A stretch of 32,213 nucleotides of DNA. It comes from an uncultured Alphaproteobacteria bacterium. Lineage in GTDB: Bacteria; Pseudomonadota; Alphaproteobacteria; Rhodobacterales; Rhodobacteraceae. The notes beneath the pieces were generated by a model. That model searched no databases, was not told where the DNA came from, and saw nothing but the letters and a program-made list of their open reading frames with translations. How positions within the stretch are numbered: the stretch's first letter is position 1; every line of letters starts with the position of its first letter. The DNA is taken from the NCBI GenBank assembly GCA_902570265.1, contig CACFXF010000021.1:1-32213 (forward strand), written 5' to 3'. Made by a program: the position numbers and the translations under genes. Of this stretch, positions 1-6,815 are shown in pieces.

Positions 1-285
1 ACGTGAAATTCTTGCATTTAATATGGCATGAAGACACATTTCACAGGGTTGTAAAGTAACATATATGCTATAACCAACTAGCTTATTTGATTTTATTTCT
101 TTACAAGTTTTCCTTATTGCCAATATTTCTGCATGGGCAGTTGGATCATTAAGTTCTCTATTTTTATTTCTAGTTTTTGCAAAGATTTGTCCTTCTCTAT
201 TAGCTATAAGTGCTCCTACAGGAACTTCATCTTTCAAAAAAGCTAATTTTGCTTCACTAAAGGCAATTTCCATAAATGATTTCAT
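1..285 (-). CDS. tadA: tRNA-specific adenosine deaminase TadA (5' part, runs off the left edge)
   Basis: Reverse-strand translation from the ATG at 285 gives 95 codons, open to the window edge. It shows the cytidine/deoxycytidylate-deaminase zinc signature: HAEI (His ligand and catalytic Glu, near residue 53) and LQPCEMC (two Cys ligands, near residues 80-83), followed by the ILNARI segment. In this family TadA converts A34 to inosine in the anticodon of tRNA-Arg(ACG). The full protein is about 150 residues, so roughly the last third is missing here. A second in-frame ATG lies at 273. The gene is divergent from the pseudouridine synthase at 321, with only 35 nt between the two starts, so the promoters must overlap. 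The tadA/rluB divergent pair is common in alphaproteobacteria. A guanine or cytosine deaminase is possible, but the motif spacing and the neighbour favour TadA. Confidence 0.88.
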   Translation of the reverse strand, partial: MKSFMEIAFSEAKLAFLKDEVPVGALIANREGQIFAKTRNKNRELNDPTAHAEILAIRKTCKEIKSNKLVGYSIYVTLQPCEMCLHAILNARISR

Positions 286-320
286 TTTGCTTTTTTTATT
301 TAATTTGATTAATTAAAGAA

Positions 321-1058
321 ATGTTTAGTAAAAAAGATTATTATCATAGATTATCAAAATTTCTAGCTTACTCAGGTATTTCCTCTAGGAGGCAGTCTGA
401 GTCTTTAATTACATCTGGTCAAATATCCGTTAATGGTATTGTTGTTACTAGTGTTTCTCAAAAAGTTTCGCCTAAAGATGTTGTACGTTATAATGGTAAA
501 AAGATTTTATATAAATCTAAACCAAGAATGTGGATTTATCATAAACCAGTAGGTGAATTATGCTCGGATTTTGATCCGTCAGGTAAAAAAACTGTTTTTG
601 ATAGCTTTCCAAAAAAAATTGGAAAAGTTAATTTAGTTGGCAGGCTAGATTTAAATTCAGAAGGTTTACTCTTATTAACTAATAAAGGTTACATAAAAAG
701 ATATTTGGAGTTACCAAAAAATAAAATTATTAGGACATATTTGGTAAAGACTTGGGGTAAAGATCTTAATGCAAAAAATATAGAAGAAATGAGTAGAGGG
801 GTAGAAATTTCAGAATTCAAATATGCACCACTGAAAATAGAGATTGTTTCAAAAAATAATAATAATAATTGGTATAATATAAAATTAATTGAGGGTAAAA
901 ATAGAGAAATAAGAAAAATATTAGGATATTTTGGATTAAAGGTTAAAAAACTAATTAGAATAGGTTATGGTGAATTTTCTCTTAAAAATCAAAAAGTACG
1001 AGAAGTACTAGAAGTTCCCATTCCAAAATCACTTTTATATAATGCTAAAAAAGATTGA
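321..1058 (+). CDS. rluB: Ribosomal large-subunit pseudouridine synthase, RluB/RsuA family
   Basis: This is a 245-residue protein. An N-terminal S4 RNA-binding domain (about residues 9-55, RLSKFLAYSGISSRR) precedes the RsuA-type catalytic domain. The GRLDLNSEGLL motif carries the catalytic Asp at about residue 110, and EGKNREIRKI near residue 193 is the typical downstream KNREIR motif. The family isomerises uridine in rRNA. RluB acts on U2605 of 23S rRNA in E. coli, and alphaproteobacteria usually have this single RsuA-family member. RluE, RluF or RsuA specificity cannot be excluded by eye. The ATG at 321 begins only 36 nt from the divergent tadA start. The next feature on the same strand is the RNase P RNA about 30 nt downstream, with its own likely promoter. 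The gene is lysine-rich, like the rest of this low-GC window. Confidence 0.88.
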   Translation: MFSKKDYYHRLSKFLAYSGISSRRQSESLITSGQISVNGIVVTSVSQKVSPKDVVRYNGKKILYKSKPRMWIYHKPVGELCSDFDPSGKKTVFDSFPKKIGKVNLVGRLDLNSEGLLLLTNKGYIKRYLELPKNKIIRTYLVKTWGKDLNAKNIEEMSRGVEISEFKYAPLKIEIVSKNNNNNWYNIKLIEGKNREIRKILGYFGLKVKKLIRIGYGEFSLKNQKVREVLEVPIPKSLLYNAKKD

Positions 1059-1063
1059 CCTAT

Positions 1064-1069
1064 TATAAT
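1064..1069 (+). promoter_or_regulatory. Candidate -10 element for RNase P RNA
   Basis: A perfect TATAAT lies just after the rluB stop codon. Transcription would start near 1076, about 13 nt before the conserved P1 strand of the RNA at 1089. The -35 region (about 1041-1047) has no good TTGACA match. This is a candidate read from sequence only. Confidence 0.45.
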
Positions 1070-1088
1070 TAGATGATAAAAAAAAAAA

Positions 1089-1449
1089 GTGGAAAGTTGA
1101 ATGATCACGCCTATTTAATAGACGAGGAAAGTCCGGACTCTAGGGAGAAGTGGTGCTGGTTAACTGCCAGCCAAGGTAACTTGAGGGATAGCGCAACAGA
1201 AAATATACCGCTCAATTTTTTGAGTAAGGGTGAAATGGTGAGGTAAGAGCTTACCGCTCACTTGGCAACAAGAGAGGCACTGCAAGCCCCACCAAGAGAA
1301 AGACCAAATAGGAATCGTTTGAAATTTTTATTTCAAATTCTCCCAGTTAGCGATTCGGGTAGGTCGTTTGACCTTATTAGTAATAATAGGGCTAGATGAA
1401 TGATCATTAGGCATAATTGCCAACAAAATCCGGCTTATAGACTTTCCAC
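1089..1449 (+). ncRNA. rnpB: RNase P RNA (M1 RNA, bacterial A type)
   Basis: The catalytic RNA of RNase P matures the 5' ends of tRNAs. Visible signatures are the CR-I/P4 block GAGGAAAGTCCGGACTC (about 1124-1140), an internal ACAGAAA stretch, the GGTGAAATGGTGAGGTAAGAG core (about 1229-1249), and AGATGAATGATCA. The 3' conserved block ACAAAATCCGGCTTATAG (about 1423-1440) follows. The ends pair in a perfect 9-bp P1: GTGGAAAGT at 1089-1097 with ACTTTCCAC at 1441-1449. The flanks could extend it, because an A-run at 1078-1088 faces the T7 run at 1451-1457. The length of about 361 nt is slightly short but normal for the class. It sits between rluB and mraZ. Exact transcript ends are inferred from P1. 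Confidence 0.95.
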
Positions 1450-1450
1450 A

Positions 1451-1457
1451 TTTTTTT
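1451..1457 (+). terminator. T-run after RNase P RNA
   Basis: Seven T residues start one base after the P1 3' strand of the RNase P RNA. P1 plus the U-run could act as an intrinsic terminator, or pair with the A-run before 1089 to lengthen P1. No separate local hairpin is seen. Confidence 0.4.
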
Positions 1458-1497
1458 AATTCAATTTTTATTACTTACAAATATCACTAAATCTTGT

Positions 1498-1527
1498 TTG
1501 ACAAAAAAAATGTTAACTAAATATAGT
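1498..1527 (+). promoter_or_regulatory. Candidate upstream promoter (P1) of mraZ and the dcw cluster
   Basis: TTGACA (1498-1503), an 18-nt spacer and TATAGT (1522-1527) form a near-consensus sigma-70-type promoter. It lies 239 nt before the mraZ start codon. If it is used, transcription begins near 1534 and the four MraZ-like repeats (1559-1593) fall inside the transcribed leader, about +25 to +60. Its real use is untested. Confidence 0.5.
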
Positions 1528-1558
1528 TATAACTGGAAAATAAAAAAAAAACATAAAT

Positions 1559-1593
1559 TCCCATAAAAAACCATTGATTCCCATAATTTTCCA
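1559..1593 (-). promoter_or_regulatory. Candidate MraZ operator: four TGG-type repeats at exact 10-bp spacing
   Basis: On the + strand TCCCA (1559), AACCA (1569), TCCCA (1579) and TTCCA (1589) recur every 10 bp. Read on the - strand they are TGGAA, TGGGA, TGGTT and TGGGA, each separated by 5 nt. This matches the known MraZ box layout of TGGGN direct repeats with 5-nt spacers. MraZ is encoded 170 nt downstream and is known to autorepress dcw transcription. The repeats are on the strand opposite to mraZ, which should be checked against relatives. Confidence 0.6.
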
Positions 1594-1645
1594 TGATATA
1601 AACAGTTTAGAGGTAATAGGTTTTATACAGGCATCTCCCTCCAAT

Positions 1646-1681
1646 TTATAGTTTGAAACAAAAAAAAAATGCAAACTATAA
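1646..1681. repeat. Perfect 10-bp inverted repeat overlapping a promoter in the mraZ leader
   Basis: TTATAGTTTG (1646-1655) and CAAACTATAA (1672-1681) are perfect inverted copies separated by 16 nt of mostly A. The arm centres are 26 bp apart. The arms contain part of the -35 and nearly all of the -10 of the candidate promoter at 1653-1682. As DNA it could be an operator. As RNA from the upstream promoter it could be a hairpin. Confidence 0.6.
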
Positions 1682-1682
1682 T
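1653..1682 (+). promoter_or_regulatory. Candidate proximal promoter (P2) of mraZ
   Basis: TTGAAA (1653-1658), an 18-nt spacer and a perfect TATAAT (1677-1682) predict a start near 1689 and a 5' UTR of about 77 nt. This is the best promoter match in the mraZ leader. Because it lies in a palindrome, the - strand carries a weaker mirror promoter (TTGCAT, 18 nt, TATAAA) pointing back towards rnpB. Confidence 0.55.
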
Positions 1683-1695
1683 TGATTAAGTACAT

Positions 1696-1719
1696 CGGTT
1701 GCACTTTCTTGTGCAACCG
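1696..1719 (+). promoter_or_regulatory. Strong leader hairpin upstream of mraZ
   Basis: CGGTTGCAC (1696-1704) and GTGCAACCG (1711-1719) form a perfect 9-bp, relatively GC-rich stem with loop TTTCTT. No T-run follows on either strand, so it is not an ordinary terminator. Transcription from the candidate proximal promoter would place it about 7 nt from the mRNA 5' end, where it could stabilise the transcript or bind a regulator. I do not recognise it as a named RNA family. Confidence 0.55.
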
Positions 1720-1765
1720 TCTTAATGAAGAAGAGCGCCTCCATATATTGTTGGTTGGGAATAAT

Positions 1766-2266
1766 ATGAGACGTTTTAGAGGAGAGGCTGAAAATAAAGT
1801 TGATAATAAAGGTAGAGTTTCTATTCCTGCTGCATTCCGCAGAATATTAGAGGAAGGTGATCCTGATTGGTCCTCTGGTTTAAATCCAAATTTAGTTATT
1901 GTGTATGGTCGAAGAAATAGGAAATGCCTAGAAGGATATTCAATAGGCTCAATTGAAATTGTAGATAATTTAGTATCAAATTTACCAAGATATTCAAAAG
2001 AAAGAGAAATTTTAGAAAGACTTCTAAATTCTCAGTCACTATATATACAACTTGACGAAAATGGTCGTATAATTTTACCTTTAAAACTGAGAAAATTAGT
2101 AGAAATACAAACAACTGCCGTTTTCGTTGGAATGGGTGAAAAATTTCAAATATGGAATCCAACTAATTACATAAGTGATATGAATCTTATTGAAAAAAAT
2201 CTTTCTGAAAATAATTTAGAAGAAGAGCTTTATAGTCTTTTAGCTAATGTTAAAAATCAAAATTAA
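1766..2266 (+). CDS. mraZ: Transcriptional regulator MraZ
   Basis: This is a 166-residue protein with two SpoVT/AbrB-like DNA-binding repeats. The first (MRRFRGEAENKVDNKGRVSIP) is at the very N-terminus. The second (LDENGRIILPLKLRKL) lies near residues 93-108. The DxxGR signature is present in both halves. The reading frame stays open upstream to 1682, but the conserved N-terminus starts at the ATG at 1766, preceded by GGGA at 1757-1760 with 5-nt spacing. That start is therefore preferred. MraZ is the first gene of dcw clusters and is known to repress its own operon through TGGGN repeats. Candidate repeats are at 1559-1593. The stop codon overlaps the rsmH start by one base (TAATG), implying translational coupling. 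Confidence 0.95.
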   Translation: MRRFRGEAENKVDNKGRVSIPAAFRRILEEGDPDWSSGLNPNLVIVYGRRNRKCLEGYSIGSIEIVDNLVSNLPRYSKEREILERLLNSQSLYIQLDENGRIILPLKLRKLVEIQTTAVFVGMGEKFQIWNPTNYISDMNLIEKNLSENNLEEELYSLLANVKNQN

Positions 2267-3282
2267 TGCATTCTTTTAATAAAAGTATTGGACATATTCC
2301 TGTTTTAATTTCTGATTTTAGGAAACTATTTCCAAAGATTAGTGGTATATGGGTTGATGGTACTTTTGGCTTTGGGGGTTATAGTAAATACTTACTAGAG
2401 GCTGGAGCTGAAAAATTAATAGTTATAGATGTTGATCCTGATGTAAAACAACACATAAACAACTTGCAAGCAAAATGGCCAAGTAAAATAGATTTTCATA
2501 TTTCGAATTTCATTAAAATAAAAAACATTTTAAAAAATTTGGAGATAAAACATATTGATGGAGTATTATTAGATATTGGTGTTTCATCAATGCAACTAGA
2601 TAAATCTTTAAGAGGTTTTTCTTTTAGAAATGATGGTCCTTTGGATATGAGAATGTCTAGAAATGGACCTACTGCAAGCGATTTTATAAATCATGCTGAA
2701 GAAAATTTAATAGCTGAGGTTATCTATAAATATGGTGAAGAATCAAAATCAAAAATTATAGCCAAACGAATAGTTGAAAGTAGAAAAAAATCAAAAATAG
2801 ATACAACTTATAAACTATCAAATATTATAGAAGGAATTTCAGGTATCAAGAATGGGGCTAAAAAACATCCAGCAACAAAAAGTTTTCAAGCTATTAGAAT
2901 AGCAATAAATAACGAATTAAATAATTTGGTTTTTGGTCTTTATTGTGCTTATGATGTTTTGAAAGTAGGTGGATATTTTGCAATAATTACATTTCATTCC
3001 TTAGAGGACAGAGTTGTAAAAAGATTTTTTAACCAAGTCTCTAAAACCAATGACCAACTGAGTGAGTTAAAAAAGTTTGGTGGCGTTTCAACTCCTTTTT
3101 TTCAGAAAATAAATAAAAAGCCAATTATCGCTTCTGAGAAAGAAATTAAAATTAATCCTAGGTCACGTTCAGCTAAACTAAGAGTAGTGAAAAAACTTTC
3201 AAATAACGCTCTTTTGCTGGATTTGAAAAAATTAGGTTTGCCACAGGTTTCTGATAGTTTAAGGGCATTTCAATGCGGATAG
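2266..3282 (+). CDS. rsmH: 16S rRNA m4C1402 N4-methyltransferase RsmH (MraW)
   Basis: This is a 338-residue SAM-dependent methyltransferase that modifies C1402 in the 16S rRNA decoding centre. Visible motifs are HIPVL at the N-terminus, the SAM-binding DGTFGFGGYS (about residues 31-40), and DVDP. The family core LDIGVSSMQLD, RGFSFRNDGPLDMRM, KSFQAIRIAINNEL and ITFHSLEDRVVKRF follows. The length is slightly above the usual 310-320 residues because of a C-terminal tail. The ATG overlaps the mraZ stop by 1 nt, and the 3' end overlaps ftsL by 10 nt. No frame disruption is seen. Confidence 0.97.
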   Translation: MHSFNKSIGHIPVLISDFRKLFPKISGIWVDGTFGFGGYSKYLLEAGAEKLIVIDVDPDVKQHINNLQAKWPSKIDFHISNFIKIKNILKNLEIKHIDGVLLDIGVSSMQLDKSLRGFSFRNDGPLDMRMSRNGPTASDFINHAEENLIAEVIYKYGEESKSKIIAKRIVESRKKSKIDTTYKLSNIIEGISGIKNGAKKHPATKSFQAIRIAINNELNNLVFGLYCAYDVLKVGGYFAIITFHSLEDRVVKRFFNQVSKTNDQLSELKKFGGVSTPFFQKINKKPIIASEKEIKINPRSRSAKLRVVKKLSNNALLLDLKKLGLPQVSDSLRAFQCG

Positions 3283-3581
3283 TATTATTGACAAGTCTTT
3301 TTATTCTTTGTGTGATTAGCACAATTTGGGCTTATCAAATGAACTACGAAACCAGAGCTAAAAAAAAGCAAATTCTTGAAGTTACAAAAAAAATAAATTT
3401 TACATTAAATCGTATAGAATTATTAAGAGCTGAATGGGCATTTCTTAATAGTCCGGAGCGATTATCAAAATTAGTTGATGAAAATTTTTTAAATCTTAGT
3501 CTTATCCCAATTTCAAAAAAAAATATCGTTTATGATATAAAAACTCTTGAAAATTTTAATGAGAAACAAAATGATCAATAG
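3273..3581 (+). CDS. ftsL: Cell division protein FtsL
   Basis: This is a small 102-residue bitopic membrane protein. A very short cytoplasmic start leads into one transmembrane helix (about residues 3-21), then an extracytoplasmic region with heptad-like spacing typical of the FtsL/FtsB coiled coil (about 24-65). FtsL has little sequence conservation, so the call rests mainly on position between rsmH and ftsI, size and topology. In the divisome it pairs with FtsB and activates FtsW-FtsI. It overlaps rsmH by 10 nt, and its last codons overlap the ftsI start. No FtsB candidate occurs in this window. Confidence 0.85.
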   Translation: MRIVLLTSLFILCVISTIWAYQMNYETRAKKKQILEVTKKINFTLNRIELLRAEWAFLNSPERLSKLVDENFLNLSLIPISKKNIVYDIKTLENFNEKQNDQ

Positions 3582-5256
3582 TTTTGAAGATTTAAATTTT
3601 AAGTCTTATAACAATAATTTAAAAAATAAATTAAATAAAAGCCCTACATTTAGGATTTATATACTTTTATTTACATTTATTTTTGCATTTATTGTAATTG
3701 GAACACAAATGGTTCTTATGGCAATAAATCCAATATCAATTAGTGATGATAGAAAGGTAAATTTAAACAACAAATTTGATAGAAAAGATATCATTGATAA
3801 AAATGGAGTACTTCTCGCTACTAATGTAAAAGTAAATTCACTATATGCTCACCCATCAGAAATAATTAATAAAGAGAAAGTAATTAATTCTTTGGTAAAA
3901 ATCTTTCCAGATTTTGATAAAGAAAATCTCATAAAAAAATTATATAGCAATAAACCTTTTGTTTGGTTAAGAAAAACAATCTCTCCAGAGCAGCAGAACT
4001 TAGTAAAAGATATTGGTCAGCCTGGTTTATATTTTGGACCAAGAGAGATGCGTATTTATCCAAATGGAACATCAGCAGCTCACATTTTAGGTGGAACTAG
4101 ATATGGCTTAGAAAGTGTTGAAAATGCAGAAATTTTAGGCACTGCAGGAGTAGAGTTATTTTACAATAAACAATTAAGTAACAAAGATAATCCTTTGGAA
4201 CCCCTTCAATTATCTATAGATATTAAAATACAAGCTTTGGTTGAGGAAATATTAGAAAATGGTATTAAACTTATGGGTGCCAAAGGAGGATCAGTTATTT
4301 TAATGGATTCTAAAACTGGTGAAATAATGTCACTTGCATCATTTCCAAAGTTTAATCCAAATCTAAGACCAAGAAACCTATTTAAAAATGATCCTTCTAA
4401 TAGTCCTATTTTTAATAGAGCTGTTCAAGGGGTATATGAGTTGGGTTCGGTATTTAAAATTTTTCCAGTTGCACAAGGATTGGATACTAAATTAATCGAA
4501 ACTGATACCAAATTTAATACACATAACCCAATTAGGATAAGTGGTAGAACAATATCAGATCATAAATATTTTGGGCCAAATTTGACTGTTGAAGATATTA
4601 TTATAAAATCAAGTAATATTGGCACAGTAAGAATTGCTCAAAAAATAGGCTCAAATAACCTAAAAAAATTTTATGAAGATTTAGGACTTTTAGATTCAAC
4701 TACATTGGAGTTACCAGAGACAAAAGGTACAAAACCACAACAACCAAAGAAATGGAAAAATCTTGAAACAGCAACAGCCTCATATGGTCATGGTATTGCA
4801 GTATCGCCAGTGCATTTGGCTACAGCTTATTCTATTTTGGTTAATGGGGGAGTAAAAATTAATCCATCTATTATAAAACAAACAAAACAAAATATGCAAA
4901 CTGATAAGATTATTTCAGAAAATACTTCAAAAGAAATAAGATTAATTCTTGAAAAAGTAGTTACAAAAGGTACTGCCAGAGATAGTGATTTTGGTGGTTA
5001 TGGAGTTGGTGGAAAAACAGGGACTGCAGAAAAACCTAATCCAATTGAAGGTGGTTATTACGAAAATAAGGTAATATCCACATTTGCTTCGGTATTTCCA
5101 ATTTCGACAGGAAAATTTGTTATAGTAGTAACTCTTGATGAACCGGAAAATAATTTTGGTTCAGAAAGTTACAGATATGCCAGTAAAACAGCTGTGCCAG
5201 TTGCTGCAAAAATAATTAGTAGGGTTGCTCCACTACTCAATTTAGTAAAACAATAG
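3571..5256 (+). CDS. ftsI: Septal peptidoglycan transpeptidase FtsI (PBP3)
   Basis: This is a class B penicillin-binding protein of about 561 residues. A short cytoplasmic tail precedes one transmembrane helix (about residues 30-50). A PBP dimerisation domain comes next, starting near DRKDIIDKNGVLLATN. The transpeptidase domain has all three catalytic motifs: SVFK with the nucleophile Ser (about 293-296), SSN (347-349) and KTG (482-484). It crosslinks septal peptidoglycan and works with FtsW. The start is uncertain: ATGs at 3559 and 3571 and a TTG at 3547 are in frame, all within the end of ftsL. 3571 was chosen for the GAG eight bases upstream, giving an 11-nt overlap with ftsL. The 38 nt before murE hold no obvious signal. 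Confidence 0.95.
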   Translation: MINSFEDLNFKSYNNNLKNKLNKSPTFRIYILLFTFIFAFIVIGTQMVLMAINPISISDDRKVNLNNKFDRKDIIDKNGVLLATNVKVNSLYAHPSEIINKEKVINSLVKIFPDFDKENLIKKLYSNKPFVWLRKTISPEQQNLVKDIGQPGLYFGPREMRIYPNGTSAAHILGGTRYGLESVENAEILGTAGVELFYNKQLSNKDNPLEPLQLSIDIKIQALVEEILENGIKLMGAKGGSVILMDSKTGEIMSLASFPKFNPNLRPRNLFKNDPSNSPIFNRAVQGVYELGSVFKIFPVAQGLDTKLIETDTKFNTHNPIRISGRTISDHKYFGPNLTVEDIIIKSSNIGTVRIAQKIGSNNLKKFYEDLGLLDSTTLELPETKGTKPQQPKKWKNLETATASYGHGIAVSPVHLATAYSILVNGGVKINPSIIKQTKQNMQTDKIISENTSKEIRLILEKVVTKGTARDSDFGGYGVGGKTGTAEKPNPIEGGYYENKVISTFASVFPISTGKFVIVVTLDEPENNFGSESYRYASKTAVPVAAKIISRVAPLLNLVKQ

Positions 5257-5294
5257 GTATTTATTGTTTTTGGAAAGTTAAATTATTTGATGCG

Positions 5295-6815
5295 ATGAAT
5301 AAATTTTTTTCAAATATACCCCCAGTAGAGTTTACTAAAATAAAATTTACGCAAAAGATCATCAAAAGTGTAAATTTAAAACCAAATTTAATTATCAGAG
5401 GAATATCAGAAAATTCCAATGAAATAGGCATAGATTATGGTTTCTTTGCTCTTGCAGGTTCTAAAACTCACGGTGCACTTTATGTAAAAGATGCGATTAC
5501 AAAAGGTGCAAATTTAATTATTACAGATACTCAAGGGTTGAAAATAATTGGAGAAATGCAATTACATACTGCAATCATAATTTTTTCAGAGCCACGAAAA
5601 TTAATTTCTGAAATAGCTACTTACTTTTTTACAAAAATCCCCCCCCATATTGTGGGAATTACTGGTACTAATGGCAAAACATCTGTAGCACATTATATAA
5701 GGCAATTTTGGGAAAATTTAGGTTATAACTCAGCAAGCATTGGAACTACAGGTGTTAATGGTTTTATAAATTTCAAAACTCAATATACTACTCCTGATGC
5801 CATTACATTAAGGTGGTATTTAAACAAATTAGTAAAAAAAGGCGTTAATAAAATTGCTTTGGAAGCTTCATCTCATGGTTTAGTACAGCATAGATTAAAT
5901 GGAATAAAAATGTCTATAGGGGTTTTTACTAACCTTAGCAGAGATCATTATGATTTTCACGGAAATATTAATTCATATTTTGATGCTAAAGCTATTCTAT
6001 TTAAGAAATTGGTTGAAGAAAATGGAGGTGCGGCTATTGCTATTGATGGCCCAAAGGGTGATTTAATGCTTAAAATAGCACAATCCAGAATTCCAAAAAT
6101 AATAACAGTTGGGGAAAAAAAAGAAGCTAATTTAAGAATTTTATCTCAAACTCTTACTGATAAAGGACAAAAATTAAAATTTAGCTGGAATGAAAATGAA
6201 TATGTTATTGATTTAAAACTTTTTGGAAATTTTCAAGCCCAAAATGTTTTGTTAACTTTTGCGTGTATGAATTTACTAGAAAAGGATATAGAAAAAAATA
6301 AAAATTATGCTATTTCATTATTATCAAAATTGAAACCAGTTCCTGGAAGAATGCAAGAAGTTGCTTCCAAAAAAAATGGTGCAAAAATTTTTGTTGATTT
6401 TGCACACACTCCTGATGCATTAGAGTCTATGCTAAAGTCTGTAAGATCACATTTTATTGGTAAAATTCATCTAATTTTTGGCGCTGGTGGGAATAGAGAT
6501 ATTGGTAAAAGATCAATAATGGGAAAAATAGCCTCAAAACTATCTGATCATGTAATAATTACTGATGATAATCCTAGATTTGAAAATCCATCGACAATTA
6601 GGTCTCAAATTATGAAATTTTGTCCCAAAGCGATTGAAATTGCAGATCGATCAGAGGCGATTTTAGCAGGAGTAGATCAACTTAAAAATGGAGATGCACT
6701 TATAATTGCAGGTAAGGGACATGAAAACTTTCAAATATATGGAAATAACGAGTACCCATTTAATGATTCAGAAGAAGCAAGTTTTGCAATAGAAGCTTTG
6801 GGAGAAAAGTTATAG
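5295..6815 (+). CDS. murE: UDP-MurNAc-L-Ala-D-Glu:meso-diaminopimelate ligase MurE
   Basis: This is a 506-residue cytoplasmic Mur ligase that adds the third amino acid of the stem peptide. The N-terminal substrate domain is followed by the ATP P-loop GTNGKTS (124-130), then TTPDA, EASSHGL, and NLSRDHYDFHG. The C-terminal domain has FAHTPDALE and the DNPR motif (425-428). In this family DNPR marks meso-diaminopimelate rather than lysine specificity, so the peptidoglycan is probably mDAP-type. GKGHE near the C-terminus is also typical. The coding sequence contains an uninterrupted C8 run at 5639-5646, unusual in such AT-rich DNA, but the frame is intact across it. The stop overlaps the murF GTG start by one base (TAGTG). 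Confidence 0.97.
   Translation: MNKFFSNIPPVEFTKIKFTQKIIKSVNLKPNLIIRGISENSNEIGIDYGFFALAGSKTHGALYVKDAITKGANLIITDTQGLKIIGEMQLHTAIIIFSEPRKLISEIATYFFTKIPPHIVGITGTNGKTSVAHYIRQFWENLGYNSASIGTTGVNGFINFKTQYTTPDAITLRWYLNKLVKKGVNKIALEASSHGLVQHRLNGIKMSIGVFTNLSRDHYDFHGNINSYFDAKAILFKKLVEENGGAAIAIDGPKGDLMLKIAQSRIPKIITVGEKKEANLRILSQTLTDKGQKLKFSWNENEYVIDLKLFGNFQAQNVLLTFACMNLLEKDIEKNKNYAISLLSKLKPVPGRMQEVASKKNGAKIFVDFAHTPDALESMLKSVRSHFIGKIHLIFGAGGNRDIGKRSIMGKIASKLSDHVIITDDNPRFENPSTIRSQIMKFCPKAIEIADRSEAILAGVDQLKNGDALIIAGKGHENFQIYGNNEYPFNDSEEASFAIEALGEKL

Noticed and set aside
1513-1716. 67-codon open frame on the - strand over the mraZ leader
   Set aside because: It overlaps the repeat array, both hairpins and candidate promoters, has a hydrophobic low-complexity translation and matches no family I recognise.
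1682-1765. N-terminal extension of MraZ by 28 codons
   Set aside because: The first codons run through the strong hairpin. The family N-terminus begins exactly at ATG 1766, which has a GGGA five bases upstream.
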